DNA of 64,000 bases from Paenibacillus hunanensis (lineage in GTDB: Bacteria > Bacillota > Bacilli > Paenibacillales > Paenibacillaceae), in the NCBI RefSeq assembly GCF_014645615.1, contig NZ_BMMB01000007.1:124001-188000 (forward strand), read 5' to 3'. This document shows positions 15,612 to 23,430 of this stretch, piece by piece. A program made the translations under genes and the position numbers. The notes under the pieces were generated by a model. The model saw nothing but the letters and a program-made list of their open reading frames with translations. It made no database searches and was not told where the DNA came from. The number at the start of each line of letters is the position of its first letter. The stretch's first letter is position 1.

Positions 15612-15961
15612 GTGGTGGTAAACTGACGACGCATGTGCTTGATCTCGGACAGGGCTGTCCGGCTGTAGGCGTAGCGATTGAATTGTATGAGGTCGCAACA
15701 GGGAAGCAGCTGGCAGTAGCGGTGACGAATCATGATGGACGTGTGGATGCTCCTTTGCTAAGTGGCGAAGCGATGAAATCAGGCGTATACGAGCTTCGTT
15801 TCCATGTAGGGGATTATCATCGTACACTGGCAAGCGCTGGGGCAGCGTCTTCGATCTGGGATATCGTACCGCTTCGATTTGAGATTCGAGATACGGATAG
15901 TAACTATCATATTCCACTATTAGTATCGCCTGGTGGATATAGTACGTATCGTGGAAGCTGA
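15608..15961 (+). CDS. pucM: 5-hydroxyisourate hydrolase (transthyretin-like)
   Basis: Hydrolyses 5-hydroxyisourate, the product of uricase, to OHCU. The 117-residue protein has the family's N-terminal LTTHVLDLGQGCPA with the catalytic His, a central HDGRVDAPLL, HVGDYH in the third quarter, and the C-terminal tetrapeptide YRGS that marks this enzyme apart from transthyretin. ATG 15608 overlaps the stop of the decarboxylase gene. The two enzymes catalyse consecutive steps. Confidence 0.95.
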   Translation: MSGGKLTTHVLDLGQGCPAVGVAIELYEVATGKQLAVAVTNHDGRVDAPLLSGEAMKSGVYELRFHVGDYHRTLASAGAASSIWDIVPLRFEIRDTDSNYHIPLLVSPGGYSTYRGS

Positions 15962-16035
15962 TCATCACTGAATTATAGATGACATGGGGCTATAGTATGC
16001 CTTATATATAGATTGGATCGAGAGGAGCGGCAGCC

Positions 16036-17427
16036 ATGACGCATAGGCTGGATGTCATCATTCAAGGCGGAACAGTGGTTCTGCCAGATCGTGTAGAAGT
16101 GCTGGATATCGGGATACAGGACGGTAAAATTGTACAGCTCGCTCCTTCATTGCAAGGGCAGCAGGCGTTGCGAACGATCGATGCGAACGGGCTTTATGTA
16201 CTGCCAGGTGCAGTCGATATCCATGTTCATTTTAATGAGCCAGGTCTGGCATCGTGGGAAGGTTTCACGACCGGATCGGCTGCGCTGGCAGCTGGAGGCA
16301 TCACAACTTATGTCGATATGCCGCTAAATGGTGTGCCGCCAACGACGAGCAAGGAACGTCTTGAATTAAAGCAGCAGGCGGCAAACGGAAATTCCTATGT
16401 CGATTATGCGCTCTGGGGTGGACTGGTAGAAGGCAATGTAGACCAGCTACAAGGACTGGTAGAGGGTGGCGTACCTGGCTTCAAAGCATTTATGTCGGAG
16501 CCTGGCGGTGATGGAGAGGATATTTTCACACGAGCCGATCAGGCTACATTGCGGGAAGGCATGAAGGAGCTTGCACGACTTGGATATGTGCTTGCCCTGC
16601 ATGCTGAGGATGAAGAGATGGTAGCTGCACTTGCGGCTGAGGCACAAGCGGCAGGCAACATCCGAGAGCTGGATTATGCGCATTCTCGTCCGATCGAAGC
16701 GGAAGTACGTGCAGTACGCAATGCATTGCAGCTAGGTCAGGAGACGGGATGTGCGTTACATTTTGTACACATCAGCAGTCGTGAAGCAGTAGACGTTATC
16801 ATAGCAGCCAAGGCGGCTGGACAGAATGTGACCGTAGAGACATGTCCGCACTATCTGGTGCTTACGGAGCAGGATCTGCTTCAGAAAGGCGTAGTCGCCA
16901 AATGCGCGCCGCCTCTACGTTCGGAGGCTGAGCAGGAGCAGCTATGGCAGGCGGTGCAGATGGGACTGATCGATATTGTGGCATCCGATCATTCACCTTG
17001 TCCACCGGAGCTGAAGCAGACGGACAATTTTTTCAAGGCATGGGGCGGCATTGCTGGTGCGCAGAGCACATTGCTGCTGATGCTGGAGGAAGGATATCAT
17101 CGCCGTAGTCTTACATTACCTGCACTTATGACCATGCTGGCACAGCGTCCAGCCGAGCGTCTTGGATTAGCTCATTGTAAAGGGCTTATCGCCGAAGGAA
17201 TGGACGCCGATCTGGTGCTGGTTGATCTCAGTCGGGGGAAAACGCTGCAACGGTCAGATTTATTAGATAAGCATCGTCAAAGTCCATATATCGGCTATAC
17301 TTTCTCGTCAACGATTGTGGAGACGATCGTACGTGGCTCGACCGTCTATAGTGAGCAGCAAGGGCTTGCAGCTGAACGAATCGGACAAGGGGTCGCGTAT
17401 AAGTCGGGAGGTGTCACCTATGGTTAA
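16036..17427 (+). CDS. allB: Allantoinase
   Basis: Opens the hydantoin ring of allantoin to give allantoate. 463 residues of the cyclic amidohydrolase superfamily: DIHVHFNEPG (H63 and H65, metal ligands), the carboxylated lysine in GVPGFKAF (K150), LHAEDEE and LHFVHISS (further His ligands), and the catalytic Asp in IVASDHSPCP. The substrate-specific VDMPLN near residue 93 fits allantoinase rather than dihydroorotase. GAGAGGAG precedes the ATG. It overlaps the next gene by eight bases. The B. subtilis equivalent is pucH. Confidence 0.95.
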   Translation: MTHRLDVIIQGGTVVLPDRVEVLDIGIQDGKIVQLAPSLQGQQALRTIDANGLYVLPGAVDIHVHFNEPGLASWEGFTTGSAALAAGGITTYVDMPLNGVPPTTSKERLELKQQAANGNSYVDYALWGGLVEGNVDQLQGLVEGGVPGFKAFMSEPGGDGEDIFTRADQATLREGMKELARLGYVLALHAEDEEMVAALAAEAQAAGNIRELDYAHSRPIEAEVRAVRNALQLGQETGCALHFVHISSREAVDVIIAAKAAGQNVTVETCPHYLVLTEQDLLQKGVVAKCAPPLRSEAEQEQLWQAVQMGLIDIVASDHSPCPPELKQTDNFFKAWGGIAGAQSTLLLMLEEGYHRRSLTLPALMTMLAQRPAERLGLAHCKGLIAEGMDADLVLVDLSRGKTLQRSDLLDKHRQSPYIGYTFSSTIVETIVRGSTVYSEQQGLAAERIGQGVAYKSGGVTYG

Positions 17428-18679
17428 ATCAACGGCTCAGACTACAGTTCTACTAGAGCAATACTGCGAGCAACTACAGCCCATGCTGGACTGGCTTGCT
17501 GGTTATGGTGCAGATCCGCAGGGCGGCGTAAGTCGTCTATTATATACACCAGAATGGGTGGCAGCGCAGGATGCCTTAGCGCAATATATGACACAGCATG
17601 GACTGGATGCCTTTTACGATCAGGCTGGTAATCTGACAGGAAGATTGCAGGGAACCGAACCCTCGCTTCCATCGATTGCTACAGGCTCTCATATCGATAC
17701 GGTCATTATGGGTGGCAAATATGATGGTGCCTACGGAGTTGTGGCAGCGGTGCTGGCACTTGCTTATTTAAAGGAAGCCTATGGCCCGCCTAAACGTACA
17801 TTAGAAGCCTTATCGCTTGCTGAGGAAGAGGGAAGTCGTTTTCCGCTTACGTACTGGGGTTCAGGCAATATCACTGGAAAATATACGGTGCAGGAATTGC
17901 CTAATGTACAGGATCGCAATGGAGTCACTCTCGCCAAAGCGATTCAGGAGGCCGGATTCGGAGTAGCATCGCCGTATGAATCGGGTCGCAGACAGCCCGG
18001 TGCTTATATTGAGCTTCATATTGAGCAGGGCTGTGTACTTGAACGAAGCGAGCAGCAGATCGGGGTTGTAACTGGCATTGTTGGACAGCGTCGCATTGAG
18101 GTTCGTGTCACTGGAGAAAGTAATCATGCAGGTACAACGCCGATGGGCTGGCGCAGTGATTCGCTTGCCTGTGCAGCTGAGATGATTACGACCGTACGCC
18201 GTAGCGCGCTGGCAGAGGGTGATCCACTGGTCGCTACAGTTGGCAATATTCAGCCTTTTCCAGGTGTATCGAATGTGATTGCTGGAGAGACGATGTTCAC
18301 ACTCGATATTCGTCATCTGGATAGTCAGAAGCTCGACGAATATACCGAGTGCCTGCGTGTTGAGCTAGCTGCGATTGCGGCTAGAGAAGGAATGACCCTG
18401 TTCTGGCAGGAAAATCTTCGCGCAGAGCCTGTGTTAATGAACTCGAGCATGATCGATGAGCTACAACATATTTGCGAGCAACATGGTATTCATAGCCGCC
18501 AGATGCCGAGCGGTGCAGGGCATGATGCTCAGATTTTCGGCATGATGTGTCCGTCGGCTATGATCTTTGTGCCAAGTCGTGATGGCATCAGTCATAATCC
18601 GCTGGAATATACCGCGTCAGAGGAGCTCGTACAGGGCTTCCGCGTGTTAACACAATGGTTATATCAAACTGCTTATTGA
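17420..18679 (+). CDS. allC: Allantoate amidohydrolase (M20 family)
   Basis: Hydrolyses allantoate to ureidoglycine, CO2 and ammonia. 419 residues of the M20 hydantoinase/carbamoylase family, a binuclear metal enzyme: GSHIDTVIMGGKYDGAYG (metal ligands His and Asp), EEEGSRFP (catalytic and ligand Glu), LHIEQG (ligand His), the dimer domain with ESNHAGTTPM, and the C-terminal PSGAGHDAQ. The family also includes N-carbamoyl amino acid hydrolases, but position between allantoinase and pucG makes allantoate the natural substrate. ATG 17420 has GGGAGGTG; frames upstream of it lie inside allB. Confidence 0.92.
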   Translation: MVKSTAQTTVLLEQYCEQLQPMLDWLAGYGADPQGGVSRLLYTPEWVAAQDALAQYMTQHGLDAFYDQAGNLTGRLQGTEPSLPSIATGSHIDTVIMGGKYDGAYGVVAAVLALAYLKEAYGPPKRTLEALSLAEEEGSRFPLTYWGSGNITGKYTVQELPNVQDRNGVTLAKAIQEAGFGVASPYESGRRQPGAYIELHIEQGCVLERSEQQIGVVTGIVGQRRIEVRVTGESNHAGTTPMGWRSDSLACAAEMITTVRRSALAEGDPLVATVGNIQPFPGVSNVIAGETMFTLDIRHLDSQKLDEYTECLRVELAAIAAREGMTLFWQENLRAEPVLMNSSMIDELQHICEQHGIHSRQMPSGAGHDAQIFGMMCPSAMIFVPSRDGISHNPLEYTASEELVQGFRVLTQWLYQTAY

Positions 18680-18689
18680 GGTGAACGTG

Positions 18690-19928
18690 ATGAAACAGTA
18701 TAAAGAGCTTTCCCCGCCGCCACGTACGATTATGACACCGGGACCGGTTGAGGTCGATCCGCGTGTGCTGCGTGCATTATCCTATCCGATTCTGGGTCAG
18801 TTTGACCCTGCTTTTACCGAGCTGATGAATGAAACGATGGAAATGCTGCGAGGTCTGTTTGTGACTGACAATCAGTGGTGTTATCCGATTGATGGTACAT
18901 CACGTTCCGGTCTGGAGGCTGTGCTGGTCAGCATTATCGAGCCAGGTGATCGCGTACTGGTTCCGATCTACGGACGGTTTGGTCATCTGCTGACTGAGAT
19001 TGCCGAGCGCTGTGGCGGCGAGGTGATGACACTGGAAACCGAATGGGGAACCGTGTTCGATCCAGAGCAGGTGAAAGAGGCGATTCGCGAATTCCGTCCT
19101 GCTATCGTTGCGATGGTACATGGGGAAACGTCTACGGGCTGTATGCAACCACTGCGTGAGATCGGTCACTTTTGCCGTGAGCAGGATGTATTGCTCGTCG
19201 TTGATGCGGTAGCAACGATCGGTGGTGTCCCGCTATATGTAGACGATTGGAAGCTGGATGCGGTAATCGGTGGGACGCAGAAATGTCTATCCGTTCCGTC
19301 AGGCATGGCACCGATCACCTACAATGAACGCATTGAACGCAAAATTCTAGCACGTAAAAGTATTGAGCGCGGATTGCGTGCACCGGGCGATGAGATCAAC
19401 AGTCGCCGAATTAGCAGTAATTATTTTGATCTGGCACAGCTACAGGATTACTGGAGCCCTGCACGATTGAATCATCATACGGAAGCGACCTCGATGCTGT
19501 ATGGCTTGCGTGAGGGTTTGCGCATTTTGCATCAGGAGGGACTGGAAGCGCGCTTTGAGCGTCATCGCCAAAATGGAGCTGCGATTGTCGCTGGTGTGAA
19601 GGCGATGGGACTGGAGCTATTTGGTGGAGACGAGCATCGCTTACCTGTTGTCACCTGTATCGAAATTCCGGCAGGAATCGATGGCGAAAGTGTACGCTCG
19701 ATGCTGCTTGATGATTTTGGGATTGAGATTGCCAGCTCATTCGGTCCACTAAAAGGACGCATCTGGCGCATCGGCAGTATGGGCTACAGCAGCAGTCGCA
19801 AAAATGTACTGCATGTGCTCGGCGCACTGGAAGCGACGCTAATTTATCATGGCATGCAGCTACCTGCGGGTGCAGGGGTACAAGCGGCTCTTGCTATCTA
19901 TGCAGGCAAGGAGGAAGTCGTATGCTAA
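18690..19928 (+). CDS. pucG: (S)-ureidoglycine-glyoxylate aminotransferase
   Basis: A 412-residue class V PLP aminotransferase. It transfers the amino group of ureidoglycine to glyoxylate, giving oxalurate and glycine. Visible features are MTPGPVEVDPRVL at the N-terminus, DGTSRSGLEA (phosphate binding), VDAVATIGG (Asp that binds the pyridine ring) and the Schiff-base lysine in GGTQKCLS (K198). Alanine-glyoxylate aminotransferases are close relatives; the ureide operon context settles the assignment. ATG 18690 follows TGAGGTGA. It overlaps the next gene by seven bases. Confidence 0.93.
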   Translation: MKQYKELSPPPRTIMTPGPVEVDPRVLRALSYPILGQFDPAFTELMNETMEMLRGLFVTDNQWCYPIDGTSRSGLEAVLVSIIEPGDRVLVPIYGRFGHLLTEIAERCGGEVMTLETEWGTVFDPEQVKEAIREFRPAIVAMVHGETSTGCMQPLREIGHFCREQDVLLVVDAVATIGGVPLYVDDWKLDAVIGGTQKCLSVPSGMAPITYNERIERKILARKSIERGLRAPGDEINSRRISSNYFDLAQLQDYWSPARLNHHTEATSMLYGLREGLRILHQEGLEARFERHRQNGAAIVAGVKAMGLELFGGDEHRLPVVTCIEIPAGIDGESVRSMLLDDFGIEIASSFGPLKGRIWRIGSMGYSSSRKNVLHVLGALEATLIYHGMQLPAGAGVQAALAIYAGKEEVVC

Positions 19929-21517
19929 TGAACATTATGCCGCAATCGCGCAAAGGAATGGTAGCTGCGCCACACTATCTGGCGAGCCAGACCGGGGCCT
20001 TTATTTTACAATCCGGCGGAAACGCTATGGACGCTGCCGTCGCAATTAGCGCGGTGCTTGGTGTAGTGTATCCGCATATGACAGGTGTTGGGGGCGACTC
20101 CTTTTTCCTCATTCATGATGGAAAAACAGGCACAATAGACGCCTATAACGGAAGTGGTCGCTCTGGAATTAGAGCGACAGCTTCATTTTATACGCAACAG
20201 GGCTTTGAAAAGATTCCGCAACGTGGCCCACTGGCAGCCGTAACGGTACCGGGCATGGTCGATGCATGGGAAGCGGTATGGAAAAAGTATGGCAGATTAG
20301 CCTGGGATCAAGTCATGGCACCAGCGATCCGGTATGCAGAAGAGGGCTTTCCAGCATCGCCGAGTCTGGCGCGTTGGACAGTACGTGATCTGGAATGGCT
20401 GCGACAGGATAAGTATTTAGGTGCGACTTTCCTGCGTGCTGGACAACCGCTAGAGGAGGGCGAGCTGGTTGTACAGCCAGAGCTGGCTAACGTTTTGCGC
20501 GGGGTGGCCTCAGAAGGTCGAGGTTACTTTTATGAAGGTGAGCTGGGGCAGCGTATCGGTGCGGCTACAGCTCGCGATGGTAGTCCGCTGGTAGCAGATG
20601 ATTTTGCCGCTCACCATGGCGAATGGGTAAAGCCTGTTTCGACCAGCTATCGTGGTCATGAGGTGTATCAGTTGCCGCCGAATACGCAGGGCTTTTCACT
20701 ACTCATGATGCTTAATATGCTGGAGCATACGGAAGTGTCATCGATTGCACGCTTCTCGCCAGAGTTCTATCATCTGATGGCGGAAACGGTGAAAAAGGCG
20801 TTCCGCGATCGGGATCGTTATTTGACCGACCCGGCATTCCGTGAAATTCCGCTGGAGCAGCTGTTATCCAAGGCGTATGCGTCTCAGCTATGGCATGAAA
20901 TGCAAGCCAGTCCACAGGCGGCTGAACATCTATCCGCGATGATGGGACAGGATACCGCGTATGCAGCTGTAACGGATGATGAAGGCAATGCAGTGTCCTT
21001 TATTCAGAGTCTATATTTTGACTTTGGCTCCGCGTATGTACCGGATGGCTGTGGAGTGATTTTACAAAATCGCGGTTCGTTTTTCTCACTTGATGATCGC
21101 AAGCCGAATGTGCTGGAGCCACGCAAGCGTACCTTCCATACATTGATGCCGGGGATGGTATTGAAAAATGGACGACCGTACTTATTGCTTGGCACGCAGG
21201 GCGGTGAGGGACAGCCGCAGACCCAGCTATCTATTTTGACAGGTGTGATCGATTATGGACTGACAGTGCAGCAGGCAATTGCTCTACCACGCTGGCTGTA
21301 TGGACGAACATGGGGAGATGTCAGCGATACACTCAAGATTGAGCATCGTTCGTATGAGGATATCTCTTCGAGGCTGGAGGCTTATGGTCATACGGTAGAA
21401 GCAGTGCGTGATTATGATGCATTAATGGGTGAAGCGCAGGGGATATTGATCGCTGAGGATGGAACGTTCAGTGGAGCTGCCGACCCGCGTAGTGATGGTC
21501 TGGCGATTGGCATTTAA
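19922..21517 (+). CDS. Gamma-glutamyltransferase-fold Ntn hydrolase, candidate oxamate amidohydrolase
   Basis: 531 residues of the GGT family, which self-cleave to expose an N-terminal Thr nucleophile. The large-subunit part has GGNAMDAAVA and GVGGDSFFLI; cleavage should fall before T345 (GQDT-AYAAV), followed by DDEGNAVSFIQS. There is no signal peptide, unlike secreted GGTs, so it is cytosolic. Placement directly after pucG suggests the HpxW activity known from Klebsiella, oxamate to oxalate and ammonia, since PucG makes oxalurate and oxalurate yields oxamate. This substrate is inference; a glutathione or acylase role remains possible. AAGGAGG precedes ATG 19922. Confidence 0.8.
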   Translation: MLMNIMPQSRKGMVAAPHYLASQTGAFILQSGGNAMDAAVAISAVLGVVYPHMTGVGGDSFFLIHDGKTGTIDAYNGSGRSGIRATASFYTQQGFEKIPQRGPLAAVTVPGMVDAWEAVWKKYGRLAWDQVMAPAIRYAEEGFPASPSLARWTVRDLEWLRQDKYLGATFLRAGQPLEEGELVVQPELANVLRGVASEGRGYFYEGELGQRIGAATARDGSPLVADDFAAHHGEWVKPVSTSYRGHEVYQLPPNTQGFSLLMMLNMLEHTEVSSIARFSPEFYHLMAETVKKAFRDRDRYLTDPAFREIPLEQLLSKAYASQLWHEMQASPQAAEHLSAMMGQDTAYAAVTDDEGNAVSFIQSLYFDFGSAYVPDGCGVILQNRGSFFSLDDRKPNVLEPRKRTFHTLMPGMVLKNGRPYLLLGTQGGEGQPQTQLSILTGVIDYGLTVQQAIALPRWLYGRTWGDVSDTLKIEHRSYEDISSRLEAYGHTVEAVRDYDALMGEAQGILIAEDGTFSGAADPRSDGLAIGI

Positions 21518-21576
21518 GATGCTGCTACCATTCATAGGATAGGTGTATAAACGAAATAGCATATGAACAAAATAGA

Positions 21577-21590
21577 GATTGTCGACAATC
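21577..21590. promoter_or_regulatory. Perfect 14-bp palindrome, GntR-like operator
   Basis: GATTGTCGACAATC is fully self-complementary. The core TTGT-N2-ACAA resembles sites of FadR/VanR-type GntR regulators. It is about 160-220 bases upstream of the deaminase gene. No GntR gene is in the window. Confidence 0.45.
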
Positions 21591-21639
21591 CTTTCCATTG
21601 ATCGATATCCAATGATCCAGCAATAGAACGAGCAGGATT

Positions 21640-21710
21640 AAGCCGGACGCGTTGAGAGAAAAGTTATCGCTGCACAGGGTGCAGTGTCAGCTTTTCCAGC
21701 GCTCCGGCTT
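21640..21710 (+). other. Nested-stem RNA structure before the deaminase gene
   Basis: AAGCCGGA (21640-21647) pairs with TCCGGCTT (21703-21710), GAAAAG (21658-21663) with CTTTTC (21691-21696) and CTGCAC (21670-21675) with GTGCAG (21679-21684). Only three T follow, so it is a weak intrinsic terminator for the GGT-like gene or a structured leader. It does not match the purine riboswitch core I know. Confidence 0.55.
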
Positions 21711-21800
21711 TCATGCAACCTGTGAACAGATTGCTTTATATAGAGGTATAGCATGAAGGAGCAGGTTGCAGCCGTTAGCAGACTAGAGGGGGAACCAAGA

Positions 21801-23126
21801 GTGGGAAGCATACTGATCCGTCAAGCACAAATTGTTACGATGAACGAAAGTGAAGAGGTCTTCATCGGCGATGTACTCGTCGAAAATAATAAAATTACCA
21901 AAATCGGCGTACAGCTCGATGATGTAGCTGATCGTGAAATCGATGCACGCGGCAAAACATTATTGCCCGGTTTTATCCAAACGCATATTCATCTATGTCA
22001 GACGATCTTTCGTGGTCGTGCCGATGATATGGAGCTGATGGATTGGCTCCGTAAACGAATCTGGCCTCTGGAAGCGGCGCATGATGAGGAATCGATCTAT
22101 TATTCTGCATTACTTGGAATTGGCGAATTGATCTCCAGTGGAACAACGACGATTTGCGATATGGAAACAGTCCATCATACGGATTCCGCATTTCAAGCGA
22201 TGGCACAGAGCGGCTTGCGAGTGATCTCCGGCAAGGTCATGATGGATCACGGCGACGATGTACCTGAGCCTTTACAGGAAAAGACCGACGAATCTCTGCA
22301 AAAAAGCGTCGACCTGCTGGAAAAATGGAACGGCTTCGGCGGTGGACGTATCCAGTATGCCTTTTGCCCGCGATTTGTCGTATCCTGCACAGAGCGGCTG
22401 CTCACCGAGGTACGCGATCTATCTGCCCGTTACCATGTCAAGGTGCATACCCACGCATCGGAAAATCGCGGCGAAATCGCACTGGTCGAGCAGGAACGCG
22501 GTATGCGTAATATCGTGTATCTCGACCATATCGGCTTAGCGAACCCACGCCTCATTCTGGCACACTGCGTCTGGCTGAGCGAGGAGGAAAAGCAAATTCT
22601 ACACAAGCGCGGCGTCAAGGTTACCCATTGTCCCGGCTCGAACATGAAGCTGTCCTCCGGCATCGCCGAAATTCCCGACCTAATGAACCGCCATATCCAC
22701 GTCGGTATCGGCGCAGATGGCGCACCGTGTAACAACAATCTCGATATGTTTCAGGAAATGCGCTTAACTGCTCTCATGCAAAAAGTACCACATGGCCCGA
22801 CCGTCATGGATGCGCGAACTGTCCTGCGTATGGCAACCATGGGTGGCGCCGAGGTGCTGGGCATGTCCAAAGAAATCGGCAGCATCGAAGTCGGCAAAAA
22901 AGCAGACCTCGTCCTGCTCGACCTGAACGACTACCATACCTTCCCATCCTACGACGTCGATGTCTACTCCAGAGTCGTCTACTCCGCCGGCCGCAGCAAC
23001 GTCGACACCGTCCTCATCGACGGTCAAATCGTATTCGAAAACAAACAAGTACGCACCATCGACCGCCACATCGTCATGCACGAATCCGATAAATCGATCA
23101 AACGCCTACTAACACGAATCGGTTAA
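21801..23126 (+). CDS. Metal-dependent amidohydrolase, probable guanine-type purine deaminase
   Basis: About 441 residues of the ATZ/TRZ amidohydrolase family with deaminase motifs: QTHIHLCQTIFRG (metal His pair), THASENRGE (His), LAHCVWL (His) and GADGAPCNNNLDM (catalytic Asp). Relatives include guanine deaminase, 8-oxoguanine deaminase and adenosine-type deaminases. Between ureide genes and xanthine dehydrogenase, deamination of guanine to xanthine is most plausible, but residues alone do not prove it. GTG 21801 is favoured: AGAGGGGG lies eight bases upstream and the product then starts at the family position; ATG 21753 would add 16 residues. The 3' two-thirds shows a marked shift to C-ending codons. 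Confidence 0.82.
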   Translation: MGSILIRQAQIVTMNESEEVFIGDVLVENNKITKIGVQLDDVADREIDARGKTLLPGFIQTHIHLCQTIFRGRADDMELMDWLRKRIWPLEAAHDEESIYYSALLGIGELISSGTTTICDMETVHHTDSAFQAMAQSGLRVISGKVMMDHGDDVPEPLQEKTDESLQKSVDLLEKWNGFGGGRIQYAFCPRFVVSCTERLLTEVRDLSARYHVKVHTHASENRGEIALVEQERGMRNIVYLDHIGLANPRLILAHCVWLSEEEKQILHKRGVKVTHCPGSNMKLSSGIAEIPDLMNRHIHVGIGADGAPCNNNLDMFQEMRLTALMQKVPHGPTVMDARTVLRMATMGGAEVLGMSKEIGSIEVGKKADLVLLDLNDYHTFPSYDVDVYSRVVYSAGRSNVDTVLIDGQIVFENKQVRTIDRHIVMHESDKSIKRLLTRIG

Positions 23127-23251
23127 TTTATCGGTTGATTTACAATGAAGTCAATTTCAGTACAAAAAGCTTTTAAAATTCTGTCCAAACTGCTACACCC
23201 CCAACGATGTGCGAATCTTTATGCTCACATGCTGCACAAGCACAGAACGAA

Positions 23252-23361
23252 GGGAAGGAAATAAGGGAAAAGGACTCCTTTGGAGGGGCGGGAATCTTCA
23301 TGTATTCCTAATCCAAAAGATTCCCGCGGCTCCACCCGAGTCCGTTCCCTTATTCCTTCCC
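23252..23361. repeat. Large imperfect inverted repeat before pucA
   Basis: About 45-base arms fold back on each other in order: GGGAAGGAA-TAAGGGAA (23252-23269) with TTCCCTTATTCCTTCCC (23345-23361), GGACTC (23272-23277) with GAGTCC (23338-23343), and GCGGGAATCTT (23288-23298) with AAGATTCCCGC (23319-23329). The loop is 20 bases. It ends 70 bases before the pucA start. It could be a MITE-like remnant or a leader hairpin. The gap 23127-23430 otherwise holds no gene. Confidence 0.7.
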
Positions 23362-23430
23362 GAAGTGGTGCCCCTCCCAACCCAAAAGCATAAAATTCCC
23401 CACCCCCACCAAAGAAAGGAGACCCACACT

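Noticed and set aside
19922-21517. Loss of the catalytic Thr in the GGT-like enzyme
   Set aside because: The motif DT-AYAAVTDDEGN aligns T345 with the usual nucleophile once the VxDxxGN part is matched, so the residue is present.
21640-21710. Purine riboswitch before the deaminase gene
   Set aside because: The three-way junction core and conserved loop bases of guanine/adenine riboswitches are absent; only a nested hairpin is seen.
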